A stretch of DNA of 64,000 nt from Cladorrhinum sp. PSN259 (Eukaryota > Ascomycota > Sordariomycetes > Sordariales > Podosporaceae), in assembly GCA_033725935.1 (NCBI GenBank), contig MU867063.1:987694-1051693 (forward strand), given 5' to 3'. The notes beneath the pieces are model-generated. The model was given only the letters and a program-made list of their open reading frames with translations. It was not told the origin of the DNA and searched no databases. The translations under genes and the position numbers were made by a program. Positions 20,858 through 31,294 of the stretch are shown here, piece after piece. Position 1 is the stretch's first letter. Each line of letters begins with the position of its first letter.

Positions 20858-22502
20858 CTAAGGGCGCCACTCTTTATCAACCTTCTCCCAGTTGTCCAAG
20901 AACCCCTTGTAAAACTTCATACCGAGGCCAGGATCCAGAGAACCAGTTGTGGCACGGATAGAATGCATGCTCAGCTGAGGAATACCAACATCGGCAGCCT
21001 TGACACCCATGGCGCTGCTCAACATGGGGCCCACAGTACCACCCGATCGGCTGTCATTGCGGATCATGTGGCGCTGGTTGACAGTTCCTGACAAGGAAGC
21101 AATACGGTCGAGAATGGCAATTGAGACGCTGTCTGTAGTCATGTGCGCCGAGGCATCAACACAGAGCGCTGGACCAACGTTGAGCCGGGGCGAATGGCCG
21201 GCAAGGTTGGTCTGGGTAAAGTTCGGGTGAGCGGCATGGGTGACATCTGAAGAAACGAGGAAGGAGTTGGCGAAGGTCTGGCCCATAATGCCAGGCCCGA
21301 AGGTGGTAGAAGATGTGTCATACGAGTTGCCGGCATCGGCGCTCAGAGACTCGACCGCGCGTTCAATAGTGAGCGGGAGGAAGTTGCCGCGTGCACCCTG
21401 GCGAAGAAGGGAACCAATCTCCTCATCATCGAACAAGGCAACAAGCTTGATGACGCCATCCGAGTCATCATGCTTGGCATGGAGGAGGGCCATGAAGGCC
21501 GCCCAGGAGCAGAGCTTATCGTCAATGCGGCCGGCAAAGATGAACTCCTTGTCAAGGCCACCAACAGTGGCCGGCTGAGAGTCATAAAGCTCGAGCTCCC
21601 AGTTGAGAATAGTGCTGTAGTCCTTGATACCCAGCTCGCCAGCAATAAGCTTGACGAGCTTGGGTGGTTGCGTCGAGGCAAAGGAACCAGCACCGCCAAG
21701 TGGGCCTTCGGGGGTGCTGTTCGCCGTCGGATAGAGATCACTGTTATCGAGGCCAATGATAGGAACGGTCTCAGTCTCGCGATTGTTGTGGCCCATCATT
21801 CCAATACCAAAGTGAGGGGCAAGAGTGGGAATTCTCGCAATCGGCCAGTCAAGCTTTGCGAGCTTGACTTTTGTCTTGCCGGTCTCAGGATCTTGCACAA
21901 TGACACGGCCTCCAATAGACAAGTCACGATCCCACCATGTCTCGTTCAATGCGCCGGCATATTGTGCGACACCGAGCTGGATGTATCCGTTATTGCCAGG
22001 CTTGTTGCTCGTGGGCTTTAGGCGGGCGGTGAGAGCATCAATGTGGCCGGCAATCATGGCGATACCATTTCCGGGTTTGTAGGCCTTGCCGACAGCAAAG
22101 CCAATGATGGAGCTTCCATTGCGGGTAACGAAGTACTTGCCGCCGGGTTGGAGCTTTCCGGCCCAGCTATCGCGATGGGACAGCTGTCATCACGAAACGT
22201 TAGCTATTGATCAGACTATCCAACGGGAAAACCCGATTGCTAACCTCAGTGTAGCCAGACTTGAGCAGCTTCTCCTTGAAATATGCAGTTGCGTGGAAAA
22301 CAGTAGGGTTCTCGGTCATGAACTCGCAGTATGGCTTTGTGAATGCCTCTGGGTTGAGATCCTTCGCATCTGCCTTGATGTTGTTGTTTGCATCGGCAAT
22401 GCTGGTCTGGCGCGCAGCTAGCATGGCTTGCTCCATCGCCATGGAACGAAGAGACAGGTTCGAGTCGCGGGCGCGAATAAACTCAGGCGTGTGGCGAGTC
22501 AT
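20858..22502 (-). CDS. APE1: M18 metallo-aminopeptidase, vacuolar aminopeptidase I type (527 aa)
   Basis: Exons 22502-22245 and 22183-20858 with a 61-nt GT-AG intron; splicing restores KSGYTE|LSHRDSWAGKL. The M18 signature is clear: GHIDALTARLKP with a zinc-binding His, GYIQLGVAQYAGALNETWWD, RDLSIGGRV, the DDEEIGS carboxylate motif and the C-terminal QLSMHSIRA His. The GGRV and GVAQYAG wording resembles yeast Ape1 (514 aa) more than aspartyl aminopeptidase. About 50 residues precede the catalytic fold and contain a likely amphipathic helix (residues 11-32), the position of the yeast Ape1 propeptide. Yeast Ape1 forms dodecamers carried to the vacuole by selective autophagy. Vacuolar delivery here is inference, since filamentous fungi lack an obvious Atg19. 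Confidence 0.9.
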
Positions 22503-23759
22503 CGTGTCTATGCGGAGGGGGTTGTTTGAGGAAAGAGGACGCTTGTAAATGGATGTTATGAAGATTATGAGAGAACGGGTGGACTGGGATGCACTTTAAG
22601 AAGAAATAACAAAAACACAATTTCGAGCTGGAGGTTGGAGAACGGCAGATGCAGCGTTGATGGGATGAAGATGGAACAGAGAGGAGGAGGAGGTGTCGGT
22701 CAGTCAGTTGGTCACCTGGTGCCGCTAGAGTGCGGTGGCTATCGCGGACAGCTCACGCGCCTATCTTATCATTCGCTTGGCGCAGTCCGGGATAGGTTCG
22801 AGGTTGCTGTGGCCACCATCGGATGCAGGTGTCATCGGTGCCTGGGACCTGCCAAGCAGGAACCTCCCGTTGCATGATGCAAACGGGAACCCGGAGTTCT
22901 CTCGGATTTGAATTCGTTGTTTTCAGGATTTGATCTCTCAATGCAGTTCCACAGGGTTTGCTGGGACAGATCCATTTTCATCCAACCAGTTTATGGCACA
23001 CTCCGACGCTCAAGGGCCATCGATTCAAGGTAAGAATTTAAAGCGAAGGAACAAGCAGATCCTTGAAAAATACTTGACATCCAAATATCGAGGCTGTCAC
23101 AACAATACGGCCATTTAACCTATTCCTAAAATAATTTGCTGTTGGTTAATGGAAGATGGGAATTCGAAAAAGGCACTGCAATCAAAGTGCCAAGACAACT
23201 CTGGGATCCTGATTCCCCAAGATCGATCGAATCACTTGGCGCACATGTTGCAGTGGGTTCGGGGATTTTCATTGCTGGAACCCGAGAACCGGGACAACTG
23301 ATTGATTCATGATGCAATGGTGCATATGCCTGCCGTTTGTTTCTTCTACTGGACATCAGTGACCAAAAGCATCGCAGCTGAGGCCCCTTGAAGATCAGGA
23401 GTGGCAGGTTGAATGATTATGGAACGTGTAAGGCTTTTTCATGGGTGGCCACAGGGGTTGGCTGCCTCCAGTTTGTTCCTTCTGATGACGACAGATTTCC
23501 GATGGGTCTAGAAACTGTTTCTTGGTTGGAAATTTCAAAGTCTTTAATTACTTGGTGGCTTACTATACCTTTCAAGCAACTCTTACAGATCTTGGTTGTC
23601 AAATAACACGCGGATAGTCCAGGGGTCCTTGCCTTTTGGGATATCAGGGCTATATCTGTATCTCCACCTATATACGCCGTACTCGTCCCCTGACAAACAG
23701 AAAGACACCGACATTGAGCCATCACTTACAACTCGGAAGGACTCAGTGCATCAGCCAAA
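22503..23759. other. divergent intergenic region, 1.26 kb
   Basis: Upstream of APE1 (-) and the PAF-acetylhydrolase-like gene (+). A TATATA string (CACCTATATACGCC) lies about 90 bp before the esterase ATG and is a possible core promoter element. No ORF worth calling and no RNA gene seen. Confidence 0.45.
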
Positions 23760-25451
23760 ATGGCTTCTCTCGCATCGTCCTTAAACCTAGTGCCTACATT
23801 CCCGGAATACACGGGCCCGTACAAAGTGGGGACGGTGGATGTTGAGGTGCCCGTTACACAGCTGGACCCGGGCCCGGCAAGTTCACGGCAAGATGTGAGC
23901 ACCGATATCCATACCATTCAATGCCGGATATTCTACCCAGCAGTCCCCGAATCGAGACCGAAACGGATAACATGGCTACCAAATCCACAGCGCCTTCATG
24001 TCGGCGCATATGCACAGTTTCTCGGAGTCGGGTCTACTACAGCTTCAATCCTTTCTTTCCTTCCGCGCTACCTTCACTGGACAACCATCCCAGTTCATAA
24101 GAACGCCGCGCTTCTCTCGCCTCCACCATCAAACCCGCGCTCAAGATGGCCGACCATGATCTTCTCTCACGGTCTCGGCGGAAACAGAAACGCATACAGC
24201 CACATCGCCGGCTCCCTGGCCTCTTACGGTGTCGTGGTCATTTGCCCCGAGCACAGAGATGCCAGTGCTGCCCTTACGCTCGTCCGAGATCCAGACAACC
24301 AAAACCGCTTTTTTACGAAAAACACCCGCCATGTTGTGTCTTATCAAAGAATTCCCCACAATCAAGACCCTGAGATCTGGGCATTCCGTAACAAGCAGCT
24401 CCGCATCAGACTCTGGGAGATCAACCACCTCTTCGAGGCCGTTTTGTCCCTTGACCGCGGCAATGAGTCGCTCATCAAATCGAACCTCAACAACAGCACT
24501 CCAGCAGCAGCTCTATCCCAGTTCACTAACAAGCTTGACGTACTTGAACCTGGGAAAGTCATTTTCGCTGGCCACTCGTTCGGTGCCGCAACCATTGTCC
24601 AGCTCCTCAAATCCGTCTACTACGGCACCAAATCCCACCCAGCCATGGCCGGCATGACCTCGCCCTTGTTTGTCCCACGTCCAGGCTCGGCGCTCTCCAG
24701 ACAAATCACATCTCAGTCGCCTGCAATTCTCTTGGATATGTGGTGCTTTCCTCTCCTTTCAGCAGCAACTAAGGCTCTTTACGACCTCCCTCTTCCCTGT
24801 TATGCCGCGGGTGGGCCCGGTGGCTCTGGAATTTTAGCGATAGAATCGGACCAGTTCTTCAAATGGGGCGAACATCTACGCGTGAAAGCCCGAATCCTTT
24901 CTCCCGATCCCTCGGCGGAGAGAGTACAGTTCGCGGATAATGTGTCGAGGCCACATTTCTTTTATGTTGAAAAGAGCGCACACTTGAGTCAGAGCGACTT
25001 TGCTATACTCTTCCCTTGGCTTACCAAGAAAGCGTTTGGGTCTGATGCACCGGAACGGGTGCTGAGACTCAACAACAGGGCACAGTTGCAGTTTCTGAGA
25101 AATTGCGGGATCAAGGTTGCCCCGACAGTCAAGGGGGATTTGGTCGAAGGCCCAGGATCTGAAAGTCAGATCGGGGAGGAAGGGTTGGAGAATGATGAAG
25201 ATATCCTGCAAGCTGTCAAGGAAGGAACGATTGAGTCGTGGAAGTGGCTGGACGTGGTTGAGCTGGATAAGGACGGGAAGTCGGTGTATCCCTCCGAGCT
25301 GGAGGTTATGAAACAAAGAGGAGCAGGTGAGAGGAATTTGGACGCTGAGAAGGAAGAAAAGGGTATGGGGCGGGAGATGGAACCTGGTATTGGTGATGTC
25401 GTTGAGGGTGAGGCTGAGAATGCCAATACAAAAGCTCAGAATGGAGTTTGA
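23760..25451 (+). CDS. PAF-acetylhydrolase-like phospholipase/esterase (563 aa)
   Basis: A single exon with ATG at 23760. It is an alpha/beta hydrolase of the plasma/intracellular PAF-AH group. An oxyanion-side motif MIFSHGLGGNRNAYS near 133-147 is followed by VVVICPEHRDASA, the nucleophile elbow AGHSFGA with Ser273, a likely acidic partner in the ESDQF segment near 363, and His408 in VEKSAHLSQSDF. Such enzymes cleave short or oxidised sn-2 acyl groups of phospholipids. There is no signal peptide, so the protein is probably cytosolic or membrane-associated. The C-terminal 130 residues, after the fold, are charged and probably disordered, with an acidic-basic tail (EKEEKGMGREME). It is longer than animal PAF-AH, as is usual for fungal members. 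The natural substrate cannot be told from sequence. Confidence 0.88.
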   Translation: MASLASSLNLVPTFPEYTGPYKVGTVDVEVPVTQLDPGPASSRQDVSTDIHTIQCRIFYPAVPESRPKRITWLPNPQRLHVGAYAQFLGVGSTTASILSFLPRYLHWTTIPVHKNAALLSPPPSNPRSRWPTMIFSHGLGGNRNAYSHIAGSLASYGVVVICPEHRDASAALTLVRDPDNQNRFFTKNTRHVVSYQRIPHNQDPEIWAFRNKQLRIRLWEINHLFEAVLSLDRGNESLIKSNLNNSTPAAALSQFTNKLDVLEPGKVIFAGHSFGAATIVQLLKSVYYGTKSHPAMAGMTSPLFVPRPGSALSRQITSQSPAILLDMWCFPLLSAATKALYDLPLPCYAAGGPGGSGILAIESDQFFKWGEHLRVKARILSPDPSAERVQFADNVSRPHFFYVEKSAHLSQSDFAILFPWLTKKAFGSDAPERVLRLNNRAQLQFLRNCGIKVAPTVKGDLVEGPGSESQIGEEGLENDEDILQAVKEGTIESWKWLDVVELDKDGKSVYPSELEVMKQRGAGERNLDAEKEEKGMGREMEPGIGDVVEGEAENANTKAQNGV

Positions 25452-26485
25452 GGGGGAATAGGTATTGGTGAAACAGACGTTGAAACTACTATTAGACCAC
25501 CGCTTGTACGGTGCCATGTGCAGTAGAATTAGATTGCTTGGGAGATGGCAGTGAATACATAGATAGAGATGACTTTCGCATAGAGTAGAGGGTGTATCTG
25601 GCTAAGATGGTCTGAACAAGATATCTCCATCAATTATTGTCGGAATCTCAGTGGGTGGGTTCCACAGCAACCTGGAATTGTGTTCTCCGAGCGGGGCGTA
25701 CGGATACATAGCTAAACATCCCCGCATTGCCGGTCCTGATCACATTCTTGAACATCACCACTCAGAATTGCAGGAAGGAACTGTCACGAAACCTGGCTTT
25801 TTTAGTGTAGAGTTTCTGCTCTCAATCGGAACCCCCTTAAATTTCACATACAATCCACAAACGACGCGGATTCATTCGTGCAAATACAAACAACACAACG
25901 GCTCAGGGAGTCTTACCCCGGCCCAAATGCAACTTCATCAGCTCCATGAGTAGCGTCTGCGGCTGAGATGGCCAGGCCCTGCATCGCTGACACGCCGCCG
26001 TGTGTTGGGCTCTCTTTATCGCGTTATGCTGGTCTACCCAAGTCTTTTGACAGACATCTGGGCGCGAAAGTGGACTTCTTTTCATTGGACGCCTTTGAGC
26101 GCCACCAGCCTACGAAGAGGAAAGCGCCTCAATAACCCGGAGGTGCTATTGTTTCTTTGGTTGTTTGTGGGGGGAAGCTCAGGCGCCCACGGCCTGGAAT
26201 TGTCCCGTCAGCTTTCAGAAACATTTTCTCCCTTTGAACCTCAATATCCGCCGTCGCAGATCTGTTCAAAGATCAATGCAATCACCATTTGTGGTGATGT
26301 TCGTGTCAGCAGACTGGGCAGACATCACTTACCGCAAGTAGACTTCGGGCGCGGTCCCCTTCCCTATGCAGGGCTCCTGGCGCCGTCTTCGGACTCGACC
26401 ACCGACAAGGCTGCGATAGTATCACCAACTCTCTCGCGCCTACCGAATCGAGAGCTATTTATCTGTGACCAAGAAGCGCCGAGTT
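25452..26485. other. intergenic spacer, 1.0 kb
   Basis: Between two plus-strand genes; it should hold the 3' UTR of the esterase gene and the promoter of the WW-domain gene. A 175-codon open stretch (26002-26529) overlaps the next gene in another frame and has no features of its own. Nothing else recognised. Confidence 0.45.
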
Positions 26486-29400
26486 ATGGCCAGCCAAGGG
26501 CTCCCGGAGAACTGGGAGTGGGATTTTGACGGAAAGCGATGGTTTTACAGATACAAACCCACCGGTCTCATTCAGTACACATGGCCGAAGCCAGGGGACG
26601 AGTTCCCCGACTTTGTGGAAGATGGCGCGCCGCCACCTGATCTTGCGCCCGAGGAGATGCTCATCAGCCAGAAACAGAGGAGACGGAGCACGCTCGATAA
26701 TGACCCGTCGAAGCCCAAGCGAAAAGAAAACAAGCAATCCTTCATTATAGAGGAGGACGATGGCCCCGGAGAGTATTGGGACCAGCCCGATGCGCTGATG
26801 TACATGGGACCAGGCGCCTATAACGATATCAGTCCGTTGCAGGAGGACGACGACATCCGCCAGGATGATGCCAGAGCCGACGAAAAGCCTTCTCCTTTCA
26901 CTGCTGGGGCGTCCCCTCAAAAGGCAACAGGCTTTCAAAGGGTCACGGAGCAGTTCGAACGAACACATATATCTCCTCTCATGAGCGCCGAAACCACACC
27001 GCTTGTCCCGAACAGCCAACCCGTCATTGCAACTCCCGAGATAGACAGGGTGCCTGTTGTAGAGGCAAATAATTATGCTGCAATCGCCGAAGTATCTGCT
27101 ACACCAGCAGCGCCAGTCGCAACAGCTGTATCAGTTGAAATGCCTGCGCCAGTTGAAGTACCAGCGCCAGTCGAAGCACCTGCGGCGCCAGTCGAACTAC
27201 CGCCTGAGTCTTCTGCGCCCCGGTCTCCAGACGTGCCGCTTCTCGATAGTCGTCAGGTCCCGTATACGCCGGTTGGATTTGTGGCCGAGCTTCCCAGCGA
27301 GTTGACTGCCCAGTGCCATGAAGAGATAAATCCGACGCCGGTAGAACTCCCGGGTCATGAAATCATGATGGAGAGCAGCACGGAACCTGTGATATATGCG
27401 AATGCCTTCCCTCTGGCCCCTGCCGAACTTCACTCTGATGCTATGATACCAAGTCGTGTCGAGCAGCGCAGAGCCGTGGAACCAAAGACGTTAGCTTTTA
27501 AGACGCCAGAGCTTGATGGCCAAAGAAGGCCTGGCCAAGCCGGGACTGGAACACACACGTTCAACCATGAGACTCCGCCTATTCCTCGGCCAGCACCTCT
27601 GCGCCAAAACTCGATGCCTCAGACCGGGCATGCACATTCGCAGTCGCTGAGCGCTGTTGCTGATTCCTCTCGGGGGCAGTTTAAGCCTTACAATCCGGCC
27701 CTGGGGGCTGTTACGGAAGGCAGCGATCAAAATTCATACGCGCCATCAGCATATGTTTCTGCTTCCGAGTCCCATATCCCTGGATTAAGTGTTGGTAATA
27801 AGCGGCATTCTTTAGCCGCCACTCCATCATCAAGTTGGAAGCCATCTGACGTTCCCGCTGCCCTGAAGCCATTCAAGGCATGGAAACCACTGCCCCCGAC
27901 CCAGGAAGGAGCCACAGCAGGCCATGAGGTTCAGGATGATAACATGTCTGCACCCGCACGTTTTCCGTCTGTACTTCAACCCGCCCGTGGACGCCCGAAT
28001 ATCACCCAGACACCCCCTCCTATCCAGTCTCCCCCCCCTGTCCAGTCTCCCCCCCCTAACCAGCGGGTGGACGCAAATCAGAGGTATCAAGCGTACAAGC
28101 CTGTAGGCTCTATTCACCAGAATTTGCAACGGGATATTGACAGCACACTCAACGAATTGTCGAAAACTACATCTGCATATTATCAAGTGTCACAGGAGGC
28201 TGCATCTGCTGCATCATCAGATCCAGGACGGCCAACTCTCGCTCGAGCCAGCACCATCCCGGTTGACTTGCCAGCCCTCCCATATATGGGCGTCCGCCCC
28301 CAAATGCCCCCTTCAACAGCGAGCGCACCTGTTGCCCTGCAAAATAAGCCCTTTACCCAACCATTTGCTCCTCCTCAACATACAGCCAGCATGCCTTTGG
28401 GTGTAGACGCAAATAATAAAGATTTCCAAGCCTATCACGCCCCTCTTCCACCCTCAAGTCCGGACATTCCACCGCCGCTTAAAATAGCCCGCAACAAGTC
28501 ACCACCACCTGTTGTTCAAAACCACCTACCGACCGTTGCGAGCTCACTAAGGCCTCCGATTTCTATCGAGGAGTATGTAGTATCGAGGGAAACTACGCCG
28601 GCACCAGGAGAATATGCAGCTCCTACACCAACTACAGTCGGCTATGATGAACAAGGCCCGGATGGTAATTTCCATCAGCAACCGAGCTCATCAAACCCTG
28701 CCAAAGCCACACCTCCCCCTTACAAGCTCCCAGGATTCTCATTCGAGGCGCCTACGAGAAACGAAGAGGCACTACCAACTCAGAGTAAACCTCTTGAAAT
28801 AAATGCGCCAGCTGTTGGTGATAAATCAGGGTCGTCGGCACAACCAACCGCTCCACTCGGCACCCAATCCGCTGTTCTCCAATCCGAGTTCGCTACGCAG
28901 AATCCTTCAGCAGGCCCAGCGACCGTGTTCTCTTCTGATACTGCCGCCGTAAATTCAGGACCAATCACACAGTTCTCGGATACAGAGGTTGGCCAGAAGC
29001 ACCAGGTCGCACCGCATGAGTCTTCATTGGACAAATCCCAGACCAACCAATCCATTCATGTGCAAAGTTTGAGTTCTCCTCCACAAGTTGGGGCTGGTCA
29101 ACAGCAAATTGGTCCCCAAAGCTTGATGTTTGTGCGGCCTTCTGCCCCTGGCACCGATTCCAATTCGTCGTTCCAAGCACGGGCTTCTGGTGCTGTCGGA
29201 TACATCCGTCCGCAGACACCACCAAGGCAGAGTGATCTCTTGTCCGGGCAGCGATTTGTGGCTGGGAATCCACCAATTTCTCAAGTATCGCCCCCAGATC
29301 GGGTAGATCTGAACAGCAGCAGCTCCTTCAGCAGTCCTTCCATCGATGCAGGTGTGAATATGGAAGCTCCTCCACCTCGCCCACCCAAAACACCTCATAA

Positions 29401-31117
29401 TGAACCGAGCCCGGTGAGCCCACCTGCAAAGAGCACTCATGGAGGGCAGCAGACTTCGTCAAACACTCCGCCCGTGCCCTCTATGCCGCCTAGTTTTCAG
29501 GGACACGGTTCTTTCTCGCCTCCGGTGACTAGCCCTCCGTCACAGACGACTGGCTATTATCCTGCAGCATATGCGCCTCCATCTACCAGTCACGGTCCCT
29601 CTTCTCCTCCACCCACGATGAATACATCTCAAAATCAGCCAATGGGTGTTTCAGGCCCTACAACGACAGGACAGCAACAATTAGCGGATGACCACTCTCA
29701 GAAGCCCTATGTCAATGCTCCTTCAGCGCATGGCCAGTTCTTTGTACCTCCGAACCCTCATTTGCAAGGAGGTCCTAGCGAGCAGCCTCCGCAAGCGATG
29801 ACGGCCGGGGCATCAACGGCGTCATACCAGCCGATGCCCCCTAGGTTTGGTCACAGCCCTCCTCCGAATTCAATGGTATCACAGTTTCGTCCTCAAAGCG
29901 TAACCGGATATGTACCAAGCAGCCAGAAACCAAGCCCGCCAGGAGTAAACCAATTTCAACGCCCCGGGGGTTCACTTCCTCCACACATTTATTCACCGAT
30001 GGGTCTATCACCTAGCCAGCCGCCCCCAATGCCGACACCTCCAGGCCAGACTCCGGGGTCCCTCCCTCAACGGGCTTCCACATTCCAGAATCCAGGGCAA
30101 CAAACGCTTCAGACGCACTCGAGTCAGCTGTCACACTCAGGAATAACAGGCAATTCTCTGCCTCAAGGTCAAAATATTTCAACACCACCCAACTTTGCTG
30201 GGCCCACGAATCTAAATAGTGGTAGCGTGGCTGGTCAGCAGCTTCAGGCAGGTCAACAGATGCCCCATACACAGTTGGCTATGCAGCAGCAACAGTTCGT
30301 TCAACAGAGACCGCCTATGCAGCAGCACCCACCTGTGAAGCAACAGCCATCTATGCAACACCTGCCTACACAGCAACACCCGCAATTTCAGCAAGGGTCT
30401 CCTCCAGCGCACCAGCGGATGCAGCATCCTCAACAGCGACTCCAGCAGCGACCGCCGATGCCACAGCAGGCTGGTTCTCACCAAGGACCCCCCTCATTGA
30501 TACCGCCCCAGAATCAAGGACCAGACATCTCACCACCACTTCAAACTACCACCGTCCCCGCACAACAAGACAAGGGCTGGCTCGGTGGGATTGGAAAGCT
30601 GTGGAGAAATGGAAGTTTGAGAAAGGAATCGCCAGCAGGAGGCAGTCCGCTCAACTCAGCAAACAAACTTCAGAAGCCCCCTCCTCAAGTAAATCCTCAA
30701 CAAGTTCACATGTCTGCACAGATCTCGGCTCTTGCAGGAAATCCAGGCCAGCCAGTTTTTCCCGGTGTGCCTCCAATGCAGCAAAGCCCGGGAGGAAGGC
30801 AACCGGGGCATATCATTCAATTTCCTTCGCAACAGCAACAGTTTCTTCATCAACATCCACAGCAGCAGCAGCAGCAGCAGCAAGGTGGGATGCTGGGGCA
30901 TGGACGCAATAGCAGTCTCGGGGTGCCAGTACAAGGAGGACTATCGAATTCACAACAAGGAGCAGGTTCTGGGAAAAGCAGCAGGGTTTCTAGTTATTCC
31001 GGTTCGATCAACGGGCCACGGACACAGACTCAGTCACAGACAACAACGGCAAATAACAACGGATGGGGTAACAGCACTAGTTATGATGGAGATGGATGGG
31101 GTGATGGTTATGATTAA
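26486..31117 (+). CDS. WW-domain, Pro/Gln-rich scaffold-like protein (1543 aa)
   Basis: One uninterrupted exon. The first ATG is at 26486; the open frame begins a few codons earlier with GTG, which is not a eukaryotic start here. A WW domain occupies residues 6-36, with Trp10 and Trp33 (LPENWEWDF to YTWPKP), so it should bind proline-rich ligands. The rest is low-complexity: PVE-PAPVE repeats near 215-245, PPP-Q-SPP repeats near 505-525, several FK/QA-Y/W-x-P motifs (residues 399, 463, 534 and 647), a Gln-rich stretch near 1268-1331 and a poly-Gln run near 1458. Near the C-terminus are a basic amphipathic segment (KGWLGGIGKLWRNGSLRKE, about 1363-1382) and a Trp/Gly/Asp tail. No enzyme domain is visible. 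Function is unknown; a scaffold is inference. Confidence 0.85.
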   Translation: MASQGLPENWEWDFDGKRWFYRYKPTGLIQYTWPKPGDEFPDFVEDGAPPPDLAPEEMLISQKQRRRSTLDNDPSKPKRKENKQSFIIEEDDGPGEYWDQPDALMYMGPGAYNDISPLQEDDDIRQDDARADEKPSPFTAGASPQKATGFQRVTEQFERTHISPLMSAETTPLVPNSQPVIATPEIDRVPVVEANNYAAIAEVSATPAAPVATAVSVEMPAPVEVPAPVEAPAAPVELPPESSAPRSPDVPLLDSRQVPYTPVGFVAELPSELTAQCHEEINPTPVELPGHEIMMESSTEPVIYANAFPLAPAELHSDAMIPSRVEQRRAVEPKTLAFKTPELDGQRRPGQAGTGTHTFNHETPPIPRPAPLRQNSMPQTGHAHSQSLSAVADSSRGQFKPYNPALGAVTEGSDQNSYAPSAYVSASESHIPGLSVGNKRHSLAATPSSSWKPSDVPAALKPFKAWKPLPPTQEGATAGHEVQDDNMSAPARFPSVLQPARGRPNITQTPPPIQSPPPVQSPPPNQRVDANQRYQAYKPVGSIHQNLQRDIDSTLNELSKTTSAYYQVSQEAASAASSDPGRPTLARASTIPVDLPALPYMGVRPQMPPSTASAPVALQNKPFTQPFAPPQHTASMPLGVDANNKDFQAYHAPLPPSSPDIPPPLKIARNKSPPPVVQNHLPTVASSLRPPISIEEYVVSRETTPAPGEYAAPTPTTVGYDEQGPDGNFHQQPSSSNPAKATPPPYKLPGFSFEAPTRNEEALPTQSKPLEINAPAVGDKSGSSAQPTAPLGTQSAVLQSEFATQNPSAGPATVFSSDTAAVNSGPITQFSDTEVGQKHQVAPHESSLDKSQTNQSIHVQSLSSPPQVGAGQQQIGPQSLMFVRPSAPGTDSNSSFQARASGAVGYIRPQTPPRQSDLLSGQRFVAGNPPISQVSPPDRVDLNSSSSFSSPSIDAGVNMEAPPPRPPKTPHNEPSPVSPPAKSTHGGQQTSSNTPPVPSMPPSFQGHGSFSPPVTSPPSQTTGYYPAAYAPPSTSHGPSSPPPTMNTSQNQPMGVSGPTTTGQQQLADDHSQKPYVNAPSAHGQFFVPPNPHLQGGPSEQPPQAMTAGASTASYQPMPPRFGHSPPPNSMVSQFRPQSVTGYVPSSQKPSPPGVNQFQRPGGSLPPHIYSPMGLSPSQPPPMPTPPGQTPGSLPQRASTFQNPGQQTLQTHSSQLSHSGITGNSLPQGQNISTPPNFAGPTNLNSGSVAGQQLQAGQQMPHTQLAMQQQQFVQQRPPMQQHPPVKQQPSMQHLPTQQHPQFQQGSPPAHQRMQHPQQRLQQRPPMPQQAGSHQGPPSLIPPQNQGPDISPPLQTTTVPAQQDKGWLGGIGKLWRNGSLRKESPAGGSPLNSANKLQKPPPQVNPQQVHMSAQISALAGNPGQPVFPGVPPMQQSPGGRQPGHIIQFPSQQQQFLHQHPQQQQQQQQGGMLGHGRNSSLGVPVQGGLSNSQQGAGSGKSSRVSSYSGSINGPRTQTQSQTTTANNNGWGNSTSYDGDGWGDGYD

Positions 31118-31206
31118 TGTGACCTTTCTATGTCTAATATCTGTGAATGGAAGAATGTTTTCAAAACCTGAATTAGGGGGCATACATATAACAAATCAAA
31201 TAACAA
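31118..31206. other. spacer before tRNA gene
   Basis: Short 3' flank of the WW-domain gene and 5' flank of the tRNA. No separate signal recognised. Confidence 0.4.
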
Positions 31207-31290
31207 GGTCCGCTGGCGTAATGGCAGCGCGTCTGACTACGATTTCATCAGTTAATCAGGAGGTTCCAGGTTCGACCCCTGGGCGGATCG
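31207..31290 (+). tRNA. tRNA-Arg (ACG) with a 12-nt intron
   Basis: A full cloverleaf can be drawn. The acceptor GGTCCGC pairs with GCGGATC (one G-T pair), with discriminator G. The D-stem is GCGT/GCGC with loop AATGGCA. The anticodon stem TCTGA pairs with TCAGG, the loop is CT-ACG-A-A, the variable loop is AGGTT, and the T-arm is CCAGG-TTCGACC-CCTGG. The anticodon ACG at 31239-31241 reads CGU/CGC/CGA after A34-to-inosine editing. Twelve extra bases (31243-31254) sit between positions 37 and 38, the canonical nuclear tRNA intron site. The internal promoter boxes are TGGCGTAATGG (31214-31224) and GGTTCGACCCC (31269-31279). Confidence 0.95.
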
Positions 31291-31294
31291 TTTT
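31291..31294 (+). terminator. Pol III terminator of tRNA-Arg
   Basis: Four T residues directly after the discriminator base, the usual RNA polymerase III stop. Confidence 0.8.

Noticed and set aside
20858..25451. Possible metabolic cluster of aminopeptidase and esterase genes
   Set aside because: The genes are divergent housekeeping types with no shared pathway, transporter or regulator between them.
25903..26529. Short ORFs just before the WW-domain gene
   Set aside because: They run into the WW gene in another frame and show no protein-like features.
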